A DNA stretch of 64,000 nucleotides, from the NCBI GenBank assembly GCA_035525225.1, contig DATLFA010000077.1:1-64000 (forward strand), written 5' to 3'. Positions within the stretch are counted from its first letter, which is position 1. Each line of letters starts with the position of its first letter. The position numbers and the translations under genes were made by a program. Of the stretch, positions 50,507-57,722 are shown piece by piece. The notes under the pieces were generated by a model that was given only the letters and a program-made list of their open reading frames with translations, ran no database searches and had not been told where the DNA came from. This DNA comes from DATLFA01 sp035525225 (GTDB lineage: Bacteria > Actinomycetota > Acidimicrobiia > Acidimicrobiales > WLNW01).

Positions 50507-51316
50507 GTGATGAACGCGCCGCGCAGTGGACTAGGACGAGGGTTGGCCGCGCTGATCCCCACTGCCGAAACCGCCGAGCACGCGGATCTCAGCACCGACG
50601 ATCAGCTCTTCTACAACTTGGTCCAAGGTGGTCTCGACCAGATCGACGGCCACGCCAAGGCCGATCTGCTTGCGTACGTGCACCAACCCCACCACGACGA
50701 GCCCAGCCTCTTCTTGCGCCGCCCCGGCCTCGATGTGTTGTCGGCCGCCAAGGCCTACCGGTTGTTCAACCGGTTCGACCGAGCCGTGCGCAGCGGAGCC
50801 AACGAAGGCACGTTCACCTTCGACGACATGGTGGTCATCTTCTTACGCACGGTCGGCGTTCACTCCGACGGGTACCACTTCGTCGGCCGCGCCGCGGGCA
50901 TCATCGATCCGCGCACCCTTGGAGTGGTCCGGGCCAGCACCCACTCGTTCGCGACCATCTGCAACCAGTTCGTCAGCGGCACCCCCGAGGGCCTGCCGGT
51001 GGCGAATCTCATCGTCGAGCTCGACGGCACGGGCACGTCGGTGGTCGTCACCCTCGAGACCGGCACCGAACAGCCGGCGACGGCGCGGGCGTCGGCCAAC
51101 GATGCGGCCGAGGCGGTCGTGCGCGCGGTCTTGGCCGCGACGGGCAGCACCCTCGATTTCCGTGAGACTCGCGAGACACCGATCAACGGCACCCGTGCGG
51201 TGCTCGTCGTGTTGAGCGACGAGCGGGGCGTACCCCGACCGGGCTTCGTGGTTTCCGAGGAAGATCTGTTGCAGGTCACGGCCACGGCCACGCTGCGGGC
51301 GATCTACCGCAGCTGA
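50507..51316 (+). CDS. Hypothetical protein with ParB-like N-terminal peptide
   Basis: 269 residues that I cannot place in a named family. The GTG at 50507 or the ATG at 50510 gives 'NAPRSGLGRGLAALIPTAE', which looks like the N-terminal ParA-contacting peptide of ParB proteins (GLGRGLxALI). The rest has no ParB/Spo0J core or HTH. It contains a helical part ('DQLFYNLVQGGLDQIDGHAKADLLAYVHQ') and a mixed alpha/beta domain ('GFVVSEEDLLQVTATATLRAIYRS' at the end). The large central 'NLIVELDGTGTSVVVTLETGTEQPATARASANDAAEAVVRAVL' looks structured. It lies between a nuclease gene and mutM. Confidence 0.6.
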   Translation: MMNAPRSGLGRGLAALIPTAETAEHADLSTDDQLFYNLVQGGLDQIDGHAKADLLAYVHQPHHDEPSLFLRRPGLDVLSAAKAYRLFNRFDRAVRSGANEGTFTFDDMVVIFLRTVGVHSDGYHFVGRAAGIIDPRTLGVVRASTHSFATICNQFVSGTPEGLPVANLIVELDGTGTSVVVTLETGTEQPATARASANDAAEAVVRAVLAATGSTLDFRETRETPINGTRAVLVVLSDERGVPRPGFVVSEEDLLQVTATATLRAIYRS

Positions 51317-51322
51317 CCCCTC

Positions 51323-51328
51323 TACGCT
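51323..51328 (+). promoter_or_regulatory. -10 box of mutM
   Basis: TACGCT, 8 nt before the mutM ATG at 51337, just after the stop of the preceding gene. Confidence 0.4.
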
Positions 51329-51336
51329 TCGGGTAC

Positions 51337-52137
51337 ATGCCGGAGCTGCCCGAGGTCGAGACCATACGGCGCCAGATCGCCCCCGCGCTCGCCAGCAAGC
51401 GCATCGTCGACGCATGGCACGCTCCGAACCCCAAGTTCGTCTCCGCGAGCGTTGTGGTCGGCCGCACCGTGCAGTCGGTGAGCCGCCGAGGCAAGTATCT
51501 GCTGTTCGCACTGGACGATGACCGAGAGTTGATCGTGCATCTCGGCATGACCGGTGTCGTGCGACTGCGCGCACACGCGACGATCGACCCGTATGTGCGG
51601 GCCTCGTGGACCTTCGCCGACGGCACGATCCTCGAACTGCGTGACGTGCGACAATTCGGACGCGTCGCGGCCGTGGCGGCGGGCGACTACCGGACGTTGC
51701 CGACGCTGCACGCGCTCGGTCCCGATCCGTTCGATCCTTCGTTCACCTCGCGCGAGTTCTACACCGCGCTGCGAAAGAGCAGGCAACGGGTCAAGACGCA
51801 GTTGCTGTCGCAGCGCCCGATCGCCGGCGTCGGGAACATCTATGCCGACGAAGCGCTGTGGCGGGCCCGTGTGCACGCTGCGACCAGGCGAGTCAGCGAG
51901 CCGCGGGCGCGCGAGCTGCTTGCCGCGCTGCGCGCCGTGCTCGCGCAAGGAATCGACAACGGCGGCACGACCTTGCGCGACTACCGCAGCTTCACCGGCG
52001 AGACCGGCAGCAATCAACATTCACTCGATTGCTACGGACGTCACGGACAACCGTGCAGTCGTTGTGGCGCAGTGCTGGTACGGCGTGTCTACGACGGCCG
52101 GGGGACCACCTTCTGCTCGATTTGTCAGCGCGTGTAA
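51337..52137 (+). CDS. mutM: Formamidopyrimidine-DNA glycosylase (Fpg/Nei family)
   Basis: 266 residues. It starts 'MPELPEVETIRRQI', where Pro 2 is the Schiff-base nucleophile and Glu 3 is catalytic after Met removal. It has 'SVSRRGKYLLFAL' (conserved Lys), 'IVHLGMTGVVRL', 'PIAGVGNIYADEALWRARVHA' (H2TH) and a C-terminal zinc finger with Cys pairs 'CSRCGAVL' and 'CSICQ'. It removes 8-oxoguanine and related lesions and nicks the strand. It is the third DNA-maintenance gene in this neighbourhood, after the topoisomerase pair and the nuclease. Start from its own TACGCT box. Confidence 0.95.
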   Translation: MPELPEVETIRRQIAPALASKRIVDAWHAPNPKFVSASVVVGRTVQSVSRRGKYLLFALDDDRELIVHLGMTGVVRLRAHATIDPYVRASWTFADGTILELRDVRQFGRVAAVAAGDYRTLPTLHALGPDPFDPSFTSREFYTALRKSRQRVKTQLLSQRPIAGVGNIYADEALWRARVHAATRRVSEPRARELLAALRAVLAQGIDNGGTTLRDYRSFTGETGSNQHSLDCYGRHGQPCSRCGAVLVRRVYDGRGTTFCSICQRV

Positions 52138-52152
52138 CGTCGCTCGCACGCA

Positions 52153-52177
52153 GGGCCCGCGAGGCCCTTCAGTCCGG
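52153..52177 (+). repeat. Dispersed GC-rich motif, diverged copy
   Basis: GGGCCCGCGAGGCCCTTCAG, 15 bp behind the mutM stop. It shares the order GGGCCC..AGGCCCTTCAG with the copies at 14339-14430 (reverse strand). Confidence 0.5.
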
Positions 52178-52206
52178 TCATTCAGGCAGATAACCAAGGG
52201 GGACGC

Positions 52207-53607
52207 GTGGACGACGCCGCGAAGGCCGAGTTCTACAAGAGGCTTCGATCACCGGTAGGGGCGACGGGCACACCGAACCGCGCCCGAGACGCGGTCAACC
52301 AGCCGATGATTCGCCATTGGTGCGACGCAATGGACGACGCCAACCCGAACTACACGGACCCCGCGGCGGCCGCCGCCGGTCCGCACGGAGAGATCGTCGC
52401 CCCGCCGACGATGCTCAACGCGTGGACGATGCTCGGCAACATCCCCCGGCCCGTCGACCCGAACGACCCGCAGGGCACCGTCGGTCACCAACTCGACAGC
52501 GCGGGCTATGTCGGGGTCGTCGCCACCAATTGTGAGCACATCTACACGCGCTACCCGCGGCTCGGCGATCATCTCACGGGGACCCTGAAGCTCGTCGACG
52601 TATCCGAAGAAAAGCAGACCGGGCTCGGCATCGGGCATTTCGTCACGACCGAGACCGAATACCACGACCAGGACGGCGAACACGTCGGGTCGATGTTCTT
52701 CCGCATCCTCAAGTTCAAACCGGGTACAGGCCGCGCACCGAGCGGCCCGGCCTCTGCCGGTGAACGACCGCGGCGGCCGCGCCCCGGCATGAACCAGGAC
52801 ACTGCGTTCTTCTGGGAGGGACTGCGGGCGGGCGAACTCCGCATTCAGCGCTGCAACAACTGCGGCGCGCTCGAGCACCCGCCGACGGTTCGCTGCCTCA
52901 CGTGCGGGTCGACCGACCGCGGCTACCTCGTCGCGTCAGGCCGTGCGCACCTCTACAGCTTCGTGGTCGCGCATCATCCTCAAGTCCCGTCGTTCGACTA
53001 TCCCCTCAACATCGGGTTGGTCGAACTCGGAGAGGGCATCCGGCTCGTCACCAACATCGTCGCGTGCAGTGCCGAGCAACTCGAGGTCGGCATGCCGCTC
53101 GAACTGTGCTTCATAGACAGCCACGACGACATCACGTTGCACCAATTCCGCCCGGCGCGACCCGAGCGACGAACGACGACGCTCACCTTCGACGAGGTCG
53201 ACGTGGGCGACAAGTTGCCATTGTGCCCTATACCGATCACCCCGACACTGATCGTCTCCACGGCCATCGCGTCGCGCGACTACCAAGATGTGCACCACGA
53301 TCGCGATCAGGCGCAGCGCAAGGGGTCGAAGGACATCTTCATGAACATCCTCACGTCAAGCGGGCTGTCGGGTCGTTACGTCACCGATTGGGCCGGCCCC
53401 GACGCCATCCTCAAGAACCTGAAGATTCGCCTCGGCGCACCCAACTATCCGTCTGACACGATGACGATGTCGGGTTCGGTTGCCAAGAAAGAAGAAGTCG
53501 ACGGACAAGGTGTCGTGCAGGTCGCCTTCCAAGGGCGCAACTCGTTCGGTGCGCACGTGACCGGCACGATCGACCTCGCGCTTCCGAAGGCAGGCTCACG
53601 ATCATGA
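52207..53607 (+). CDS. Fused ChsH2-ChsH1-type enoyl-CoA hydratase (MaoC-like, DUF35, MaoC)
   Basis: 466 residues, GTG start. Residues about 20-170 form a MaoC-like hot-dog ('VNQPMIRHWCDAMDDANPNYTDP', 'VAPPTMLNAWTMLG'). Residues about 195-310 form DUF35, with a zinc ribbon of Cys 216, 219, 230 and 233 and an OB fold. Residues about 320-466 are a second hot-dog with the hydratase dyad in 'ASRDYQDVHHDRDQAQRKGSKDIF'. In Mycobacterium and Rhodococcus these are two proteins, ChsH2 (MaoC-DUF35) and ChsH1 (MaoC), which hydrate the 3-carbon steroid side chain enoyl-CoA. Here one chain holds both. It overlaps the aldolase gene (ATGA), and DUF35 is the docking site for that aldolase. Confidence 0.88.
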   Translation: MDDAAKAEFYKRLRSPVGATGTPNRARDAVNQPMIRHWCDAMDDANPNYTDPAAAAAGPHGEIVAPPTMLNAWTMLGNIPRPVDPNDPQGTVGHQLDSAGYVGVVATNCEHIYTRYPRLGDHLTGTLKLVDVSEEKQTGLGIGHFVTTETEYHDQDGEHVGSMFFRILKFKPGTGRAPSGPASAGERPRRPRPGMNQDTAFFWEGLRAGELRIQRCNNCGALEHPPTVRCLTCGSTDRGYLVASGRAHLYSFVVAHHPQVPSFDYPLNIGLVELGEGIRLVTNIVACSAEQLEVGMPLELCFIDSHDDITLHQFRPARPERRTTTLTFDEVDVGDKLPLCPIPITPTLIVSTAIASRDYQDVHHDRDQAQRKGSKDIFMNILTSSGLSGRYVTDWAGPDAILKNLKIRLGAPNYPSDTMTMSGSVAKKEEVDGQGVVQVAFQGRNSFGAHVTGTIDLALPKAGSRS

Positions 53608-54776
53608 TGAACTACTCCGGAACCACCGCCATCGCCGGCATCGGCGCGACCGAGTTCTCGAAGGACTCGGGGCGTACCCCGCTGGCCCTCGCCGTCGAAG
53701 CGTGCCAAGCCGCGCTCGACGACGCAGGAGTCGGCGCCGAGCAAGTGAACGGCATCGTCACGTTCTCGGCCGAGATGAACACCGAGATCGAAGTGGCCCG
53801 CAACCTGGGCATCGCCAATCTGACCCACTTCTCGATGATTCACCACGGCGGCGGCGCCGCGTGCGGCACCATCGCGCAGGCGGCGATGGCCGTTGCGTCG
53901 GGACAAGCCGACTACGTGCTCGTGTACCGCGCCTTCAACGAACGGTCCTGGGCGCGCTTCGGTGCCGGTGTGCAAGACCGCCCGGCCGGGGCCGAGGTGT
54001 CCGAGGTCAGCTTCTCGTGGTCGTCGCCGTTCGGTCTGTTGACACCGGCGTCGTGGGTCGCGATGTTCGCCACGCGCTACATGCACGAGTACGGCGCAAC
54101 CAGCGAAGACTTCGGTCGCGTCGCAGTCGCCGACCGCCGGCACGCGGCGACCAATCCCAAGGCGCACTTCTACCAGCGGCCGATCACTCTCGAAGACCAC
54201 CAGAGCAGCCGCTGGATCATGTATCCGCTCCATCTGCTCGACTGCTGTCAAGAGAGCGACGGCGGTCAAGCGTTGCTCGTCACCACGATGGAACGGGCCC
54301 GCGATCTACAACAGAAGCCGGCCAAGATCGCGGCCGCGGCACAAGGGTCGGCGACCGGCCAGCAGATGATGCGCAGCTACTACCGCCCGTCGATCACCGG
54401 CATCCCCGAGATGGCGTTGTGCGCGCAACAGCTCTACGAGAACTCCGGCATCGGTCCCGCCGATATCCAGACCGCGATCTTCTACGACCACTTCACGCCG
54501 TTGGTGCTGCCGCAACTCGAAGAGTTCGGCTTCTGCGGTCGAGGCGAGGCCAAGGACTTCATCCGCGACGGCGCCCTCGAGATCGGCGGCCGCCTCCCCA
54601 TCAACACCAACGGTGGGCAACTCGGCGAGGCGTACATCCACGGCATGAACGGCATCGCCGAAGCGGTACGACAAGTGCGCGGCAGCGCTGTCAACCAAAT
54701 CGACGGCGTCGAAAACGTCCTCGTCACCGCGGGCACCGCGGTCCCGACGAGCGCCCTGATCGTCTCGCAGCCGTAG
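53604..54776 (+). CDS. ltp2: Ltp2-type retro-aldolase (thiolase fold)
   Basis: 390 residues. Thiolase fold without the catalytic Cys/His pattern of true thiolases. Segments 'TAIAGIGATEFSKDSGRTPLALAVEACQAALDDAGV', 'SMIHHGGGAACGTIAQAAMAVASGQADYVLVYRAFNERS', 'FYDHFTPLVLPQLEEFGFCG' (Tyr 294) and 'NTNGGQLGEAYIHGMNG' (Tyr 344) are conserved in the Ltp2 clade; these two tyrosines are candidates for its active site. It cleaves the hydrated steroid side-chain CoA to release propionyl-CoA and the 17-keto steroid. Overlap with the ChsH fusion gene, whose DUF35 supplies the docking domain, supports a complex. Confidence 0.9.
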   Translation: MMNYSGTTAIAGIGATEFSKDSGRTPLALAVEACQAALDDAGVGAEQVNGIVTFSAEMNTEIEVARNLGIANLTHFSMIHHGGGAACGTIAQAAMAVASGQADYVLVYRAFNERSWARFGAGVQDRPAGAEVSEVSFSWSSPFGLLTPASWVAMFATRYMHEYGATSEDFGRVAVADRRHAATNPKAHFYQRPITLEDHQSSRWIMYPLHLLDCCQESDGGQALLVTTMERARDLQQKPAKIAAAAQGSATGQQMMRSYYRPSITGIPEMALCAQQLYENSGIGPADIQTAIFYDHFTPLVLPQLEEFGFCGRGEAKDFIRDGALEIGGRLPINTNGGQLGEAYIHGMNGIAEAVRQVRGSAVNQIDGVENVLVTAGTAVPTSALIVSQP

Positions 54777-54782
54777 GGCCCG

Positions 54783-55958
54783 CTGCAACACAACGCGTAC
54801 GCCGTTTGTCTTCCGGGACTCGAGATGCTCGTCGAGCGCGAACTCGACGCGCTCGGCGTCGGCTACTGCCGGGCGCGGCGCGGTGGCGTGGAGTTCCGCG
54901 CGACCACACGCCAGCTCTACGCCGCCAATGTGTGGTCGCGCACCGCCACTCGCATCATCACCCGCGTTCACAAGTTCCGTGCCCGAAGCTTCGAAGAGCT
55001 CGAAGCGGGTGCGGCAGAAACGCCGTGGTTCGACTTCGCGGCGCCCGACCGCGCAGTTCGCTTTGCGGTCACGTCGCATCATTCGCGGCTGTATCACACC
55101 GACGCGATCGCGGAACGGTTCGCTCGGATATTCGGCCGTGATCTCGGCGGCGACACCGACGACGCGCAACTCTTCGTCATCCGCTTCGATCGCGACGACT
55201 GCACGGTCAGCGCCGACAGCTCAGGGCGGCCGCTGCATCAGCGGGGCTGGCGCCTGGCTACGGCCAAGGCACCCCTGCGACCGACCCTCGCTGCGGCAGT
55301 GTTGCTCACATGCGGCTGGCCCGAGCGGCCGTCAGAGCGGGGAGCAGGGCCCGAGCGGCCGTCAGAGCGGGGAGCAGAGCGGGCGTTGCTCGATCCGATG
55401 TGTGGGTCGGGCACGATCGCCATCGAAGCCGCGCTCATCGCCACGCAGCGCGCGCCGGGAGCGGGGCGCGAGTTCTCTTTCCAACAGTGGCCGTCGTTCG
55501 AGCCGGGTACGTGGGCGAGCGTGCGGGCGTCGCTCCGCGCGACGCGTGACGATCTGCCGGTTGCTCCGACGATCGTCGCCTGCGACCGCGACGCCGGCGC
55601 GGTCGGGACCACGATCGAGAATGCCGAACGCGCCGGCGTCGCCGACCTGATCCACACCCACGTCACCGCGCTCACGGCATCCAGCAAGCTCGACGAAGTA
55701 CGCGACGCACCGTCAGGCATCGTCGTGACCAATCCTCCGTACGGCGTTCGCGTGACGTCGAACAAGGGGCTGCGAGATCTCTACGCGTCGTTGGGGAATC
55801 TGGTGAAAGGCCCACTCGCGCCGTGGGATCTGGCGTTCTTGGCCGCCGAAGACACGCTTGCGCGCGCCACCGGGCTGGCGCTCGACGCGGTGCTGCGCAC
55901 GAAGAACGGCGGCATCGATGTCACGCTCTGGCGGCGCCGACTCTCAGCCGCGCGATGA
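54783..55958 (+). CDS. THUMP domain class I rRNA methyltransferase (RlmL-like)
   Basis: About 392 residues. The conserved start 'YAVCLPGLEMLVERELDALG' requires translation upstream of the ATG at 54825, but the only near-cognate codon in frame is CTG at 54783; above it the frame is closed by the TAG of ltp2. The N-terminal THUMP region runs to about residue 165. The catalytic domain has 'LLDPMCGSGTIAIEAALIA' (SAM motif I) and 'IVVTNPPYGVRV' (NPPY, N-methylation motif). This is the UPF0020/RlmL family that makes N2-methylguanosine in 23S rRNA. A 10-residue tandem repeat (GPERPSERGA, 55318-55376) is inserted just before motif I. Confidence 0.85.
   Translation: MQHNAYAVCLPGLEMLVERELDALGVGYCRARRGGVEFRATTRQLYAANVWSRTATRIITRVHKFRARSFEELEAGAAETPWFDFAAPDRAVRFAVTSHHSRLYHTDAIAERFARIFGRDLGGDTDDAQLFVIRFDRDDCTVSADSSGRPLHQRGWRLATAKAPLRPTLAAAVLLTCGWPERPSERGAGPERPSERGAERALLDPMCGSGTIAIEAALIATQRAPGAGREFSFQQWPSFEPGTWASVRASLRATRDDLPVAPTIVACDRDAGAVGTTIENAERAGVADLIHTHVTALTASSKLDEVRDAPSGIVVTNPPYGVRVTSNKGLRDLYASLGNLVKGPLAPWDLAFLAAEDTLARATGLALDAVLRTKNGGIDVTLWRRRLSAAR
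55318..55376 (+). repeat. Two in-frame tandem copies of a 30-bp unit
   Basis: The 29-base sequence at 55318-55346 recurs exactly at 55348-55376 (period 30 bp), encoding GPERPSERGA twice within the methyltransferase. Each copy contains the dispersed CCGAGCGGCC core. Confidence 0.9.
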
Positions 55959-55978
55959 GCGCTTGCGCGAAGAGCCGA

Positions 55979-56003
55979 GGACTCAGCGGCCCTCTGAGCG
56001 GGA
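55979..56003. repeat. Dispersed GC-rich motif, diverged copy between convergent genes
   Basis: CTCAGCGGCCCTCTGAG is an inverted repeat (CTCAG/CTGAG) followed by CGGG, between the convergent methyltransferase and thioesterase genes. It may serve as a bidirectional terminator-like hairpin; there is no U-run. Confidence 0.5.
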
Positions 56004-56801
56004 TCAGTGGACGAATCGCATCTGACGACTCTGCGCGAGCAGGACACCTGACGCGCTCCAGATGTTCACGTCTTCGTCGACGAATCCTCCGATCGAACCG
56101 GCAGAGCGAAGATCGACGAAGACCGCACTGGCGGGAGCGAGATCCGCACGCGGCAGCCGTGCGCGGAAATGGGTGGTGATGTCCACCGACACGGCGGGAG
56201 ACGGCTCGGTCCAGCGGTGATACGCCGCGGGAATCCAGAGGTCGGCGACGACCGGTAGCAACAAGTGGTCGATCGGGCCGTGATCGCGCTGCACCACCCA
56301 TCCGCCTACGTGCGCATCGCCACCGCCACGAGCGAACGTGCCGATGCGGGGAAACATGTCGAAGTGTTCGTGAGTCGGGACGCCGAGCGGAGTGACGACG
56401 GGAGCTTCGCCCGGCTGGATCGGCGCGTCGTCCGGCGGGGCCAGGGAGCGGAACTCGTTGAACTCGCGCCACGTGCCGAAGCTGGCGAGGGCCAGGCCGG
56501 CGAGCTTGCCCCCCGAATACAGACGCGCGCTGACATTGGACATGTTGCGACCCGTGCGCTCGACCTTCGTCTCTGCCCGGAACAGACCGTCGAGGAATGG
56601 GCGCATGAAATGCATGGTCATCGACTGCGGCAGTTGCTCGGCGTTGCGCAAGGCCCGCGTCATCGCCACCAATGCCAGCGACTGCGCATAGCCGCCGAAG
56701 AGTGCGCCGTGGCCCCACCAGGTCTTGTCGCAGATCCGCTCGAAGACACCGTCCACCCGTTCTGAGAGCGTGCAGTGCTCGTGGAGCAATCCCTGCATCA
56801 T
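56004..56801 (-). CDS. Acyl-CoA thioesterase, double hot-dog (TesB/4HBT_3-like)
   Basis: 265 residues. First hot-dog: 'TWWGHGALFGGYAQSLALVAMTRALRNAEQLPQSMTMHFMRPFLDG' and 'VERTGRNMSNVSARLYSGGKLAGLALASFGTWR'. Second: 'VSVDITTHFRARLPRADLAPASAVFVDLRSAGSIGGFVDEDVNIWSASGVLLAQSRQ', where the catalytic Asp/Gln pattern of TesB is recognisable ('DEDVNIWSASGVLLAQSRQ'). It hydrolyses acyl-CoA to free acid and CoA. Its ATG overlaps the last 4 bases of the upstream enoyl-CoA hydratase gene, so both are made together. Confidence 0.88.
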   Translation of the reverse strand: MMQGLLHEHCTLSERVDGVFERICDKTWWGHGALFGGYAQSLALVAMTRALRNAEQLPQSMTMHFMRPFLDGLFRAETKVERTGRNMSNVSARLYSGGKLAGLALASFGTWREFNEFRSLAPPDDAPIQPGEAPVVTPLGVPTHEHFDMFPRIGTFARGGGDAHVGGWVVQRDHGPIDHLLLPVVADLWIPAAYHRWTEPSPAVSVDITTHFRARLPRADLAPASAVFVDLRSAGSIGGFVDEDVNIWSASGVLLAQSRQMRFVH

Positions 56802-57625
56802 TGACCCTCGAACTCGGCTTGTTCCTTGCGCGCTTTGGCCGCGAACCCTTTGTAGACGTCCTCAGACGTCCACAGCACCGACGACGCCAGCGACTCGAAA
56901 TTCGATGCTTCGTCGAAACCGCGGTAGGCCACGTGGTTGACGGCTCGCTTGACGCCCTGCACCGCAAGGGGCGCGTTGGCCGCGATCTCGCGAGCGAGAT
57001 CGAGCGCCGTGGAGAGCAACGCGTCGGGCTCGACGACGAGTTGCACCAGACCCCACTGTTCGGCCTCGATCGGGCCGAATCGCCGGCCGGTCATCGCCAA
57101 CCACTTCGTGCGCGCCGCGCCGAGCTCGCTCACCATGCGTAGATCGGCACCCCCGACGACCTGTGTGCCCAGGGTGACCTGGGGCAGCGCGAAGATCGCG
57201 TCGGTGGCCGCGATGCGTATGTCGGCCAGCATCGCGATCTCGAGACCGGCGCCGAGGCAATACCCGTGGATCGCCGCGATCACCGGTTGAGGCAGCTGGT
57301 CGACGACCTTCCACCGTTCGAAGAGATACTTGGCCCGCTCGTACGAGATCAGGGTGCGCTCGGCCGCGCTGCGGCCCGGGTGGCGCTCGACCACGTCGTC
57401 GGTCTCGGGCTTGAGGTCCTCGCCCGCGCAAAAGGCGCGCCCCTCGCCGCGCATGACCACAGAGCGAACGGAAGCGTCGAAGCGCAACTCGTCGGCGATC
57501 GCGCAGAGATCGTCGGTAGGACCCCACGCCCATGCGTTGAGCTTCTCCGGCCGATCGAATGAGACGACCGCGACCGGCCCCTGTCGTTCGAGCTTGACCG
57601 TGGGCTTGCGTGCGGTGTTTGTCAT
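56798..57625 (-). CDS. Enoyl-CoA hydratase (crotonase family)
   Basis: 275 residues. 'VAVVSFDRPEKLNAWAWG' and the oxyanion loop 'MRGEGRAFCAGEDLKPE' (about 59-75), with the second loop 'IHGYCLGAGLEIAMLADIRIAATDAIFALPQVTLG' containing the Gly of the second oxyanion hole and a Gln where the catalytic Glu often is. This could indicate a dehydratase/isomerase rather than a classical hydratase. 'APLAVQGVKRAVNHVAYRGF' closes the fold. It heads a two-gene operon with the thioesterase and is divergent from the M48 peptidase gene. Confidence 0.88.
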   Translation of the reverse strand: MTNTARKPTVKLERQGPVAVVSFDRPEKLNAWAWGPTDDLCAIADELRFDASVRSVVMRGEGRAFCAGEDLKPETDDVVERHPGRSAAERTLISYERAKYLFERWKVVDQLPQPVIAAIHGYCLGAGLEIAMLADIRIAATDAIFALPQVTLGTQVVGGADLRMVSELGAARTKWLAMTGRRFGPIEAEQWGLVQLVVEPDALLSTALDLAREIAANAPLAVQGVKRAVNHVAYRGFDEASNFESLASSVLWTSEDVYKGFAAKARKEQAEFEGQ

Positions 57626-57722
57626 GGGTGGGCAGCGTAAACCGATGCCCTGCCGCCGAGCGACCCGCTCGGTAGCGGCCTCGCCGACAGCCGGGCCGGT
57701 TACCCTCTAGACAGGAGCACCT

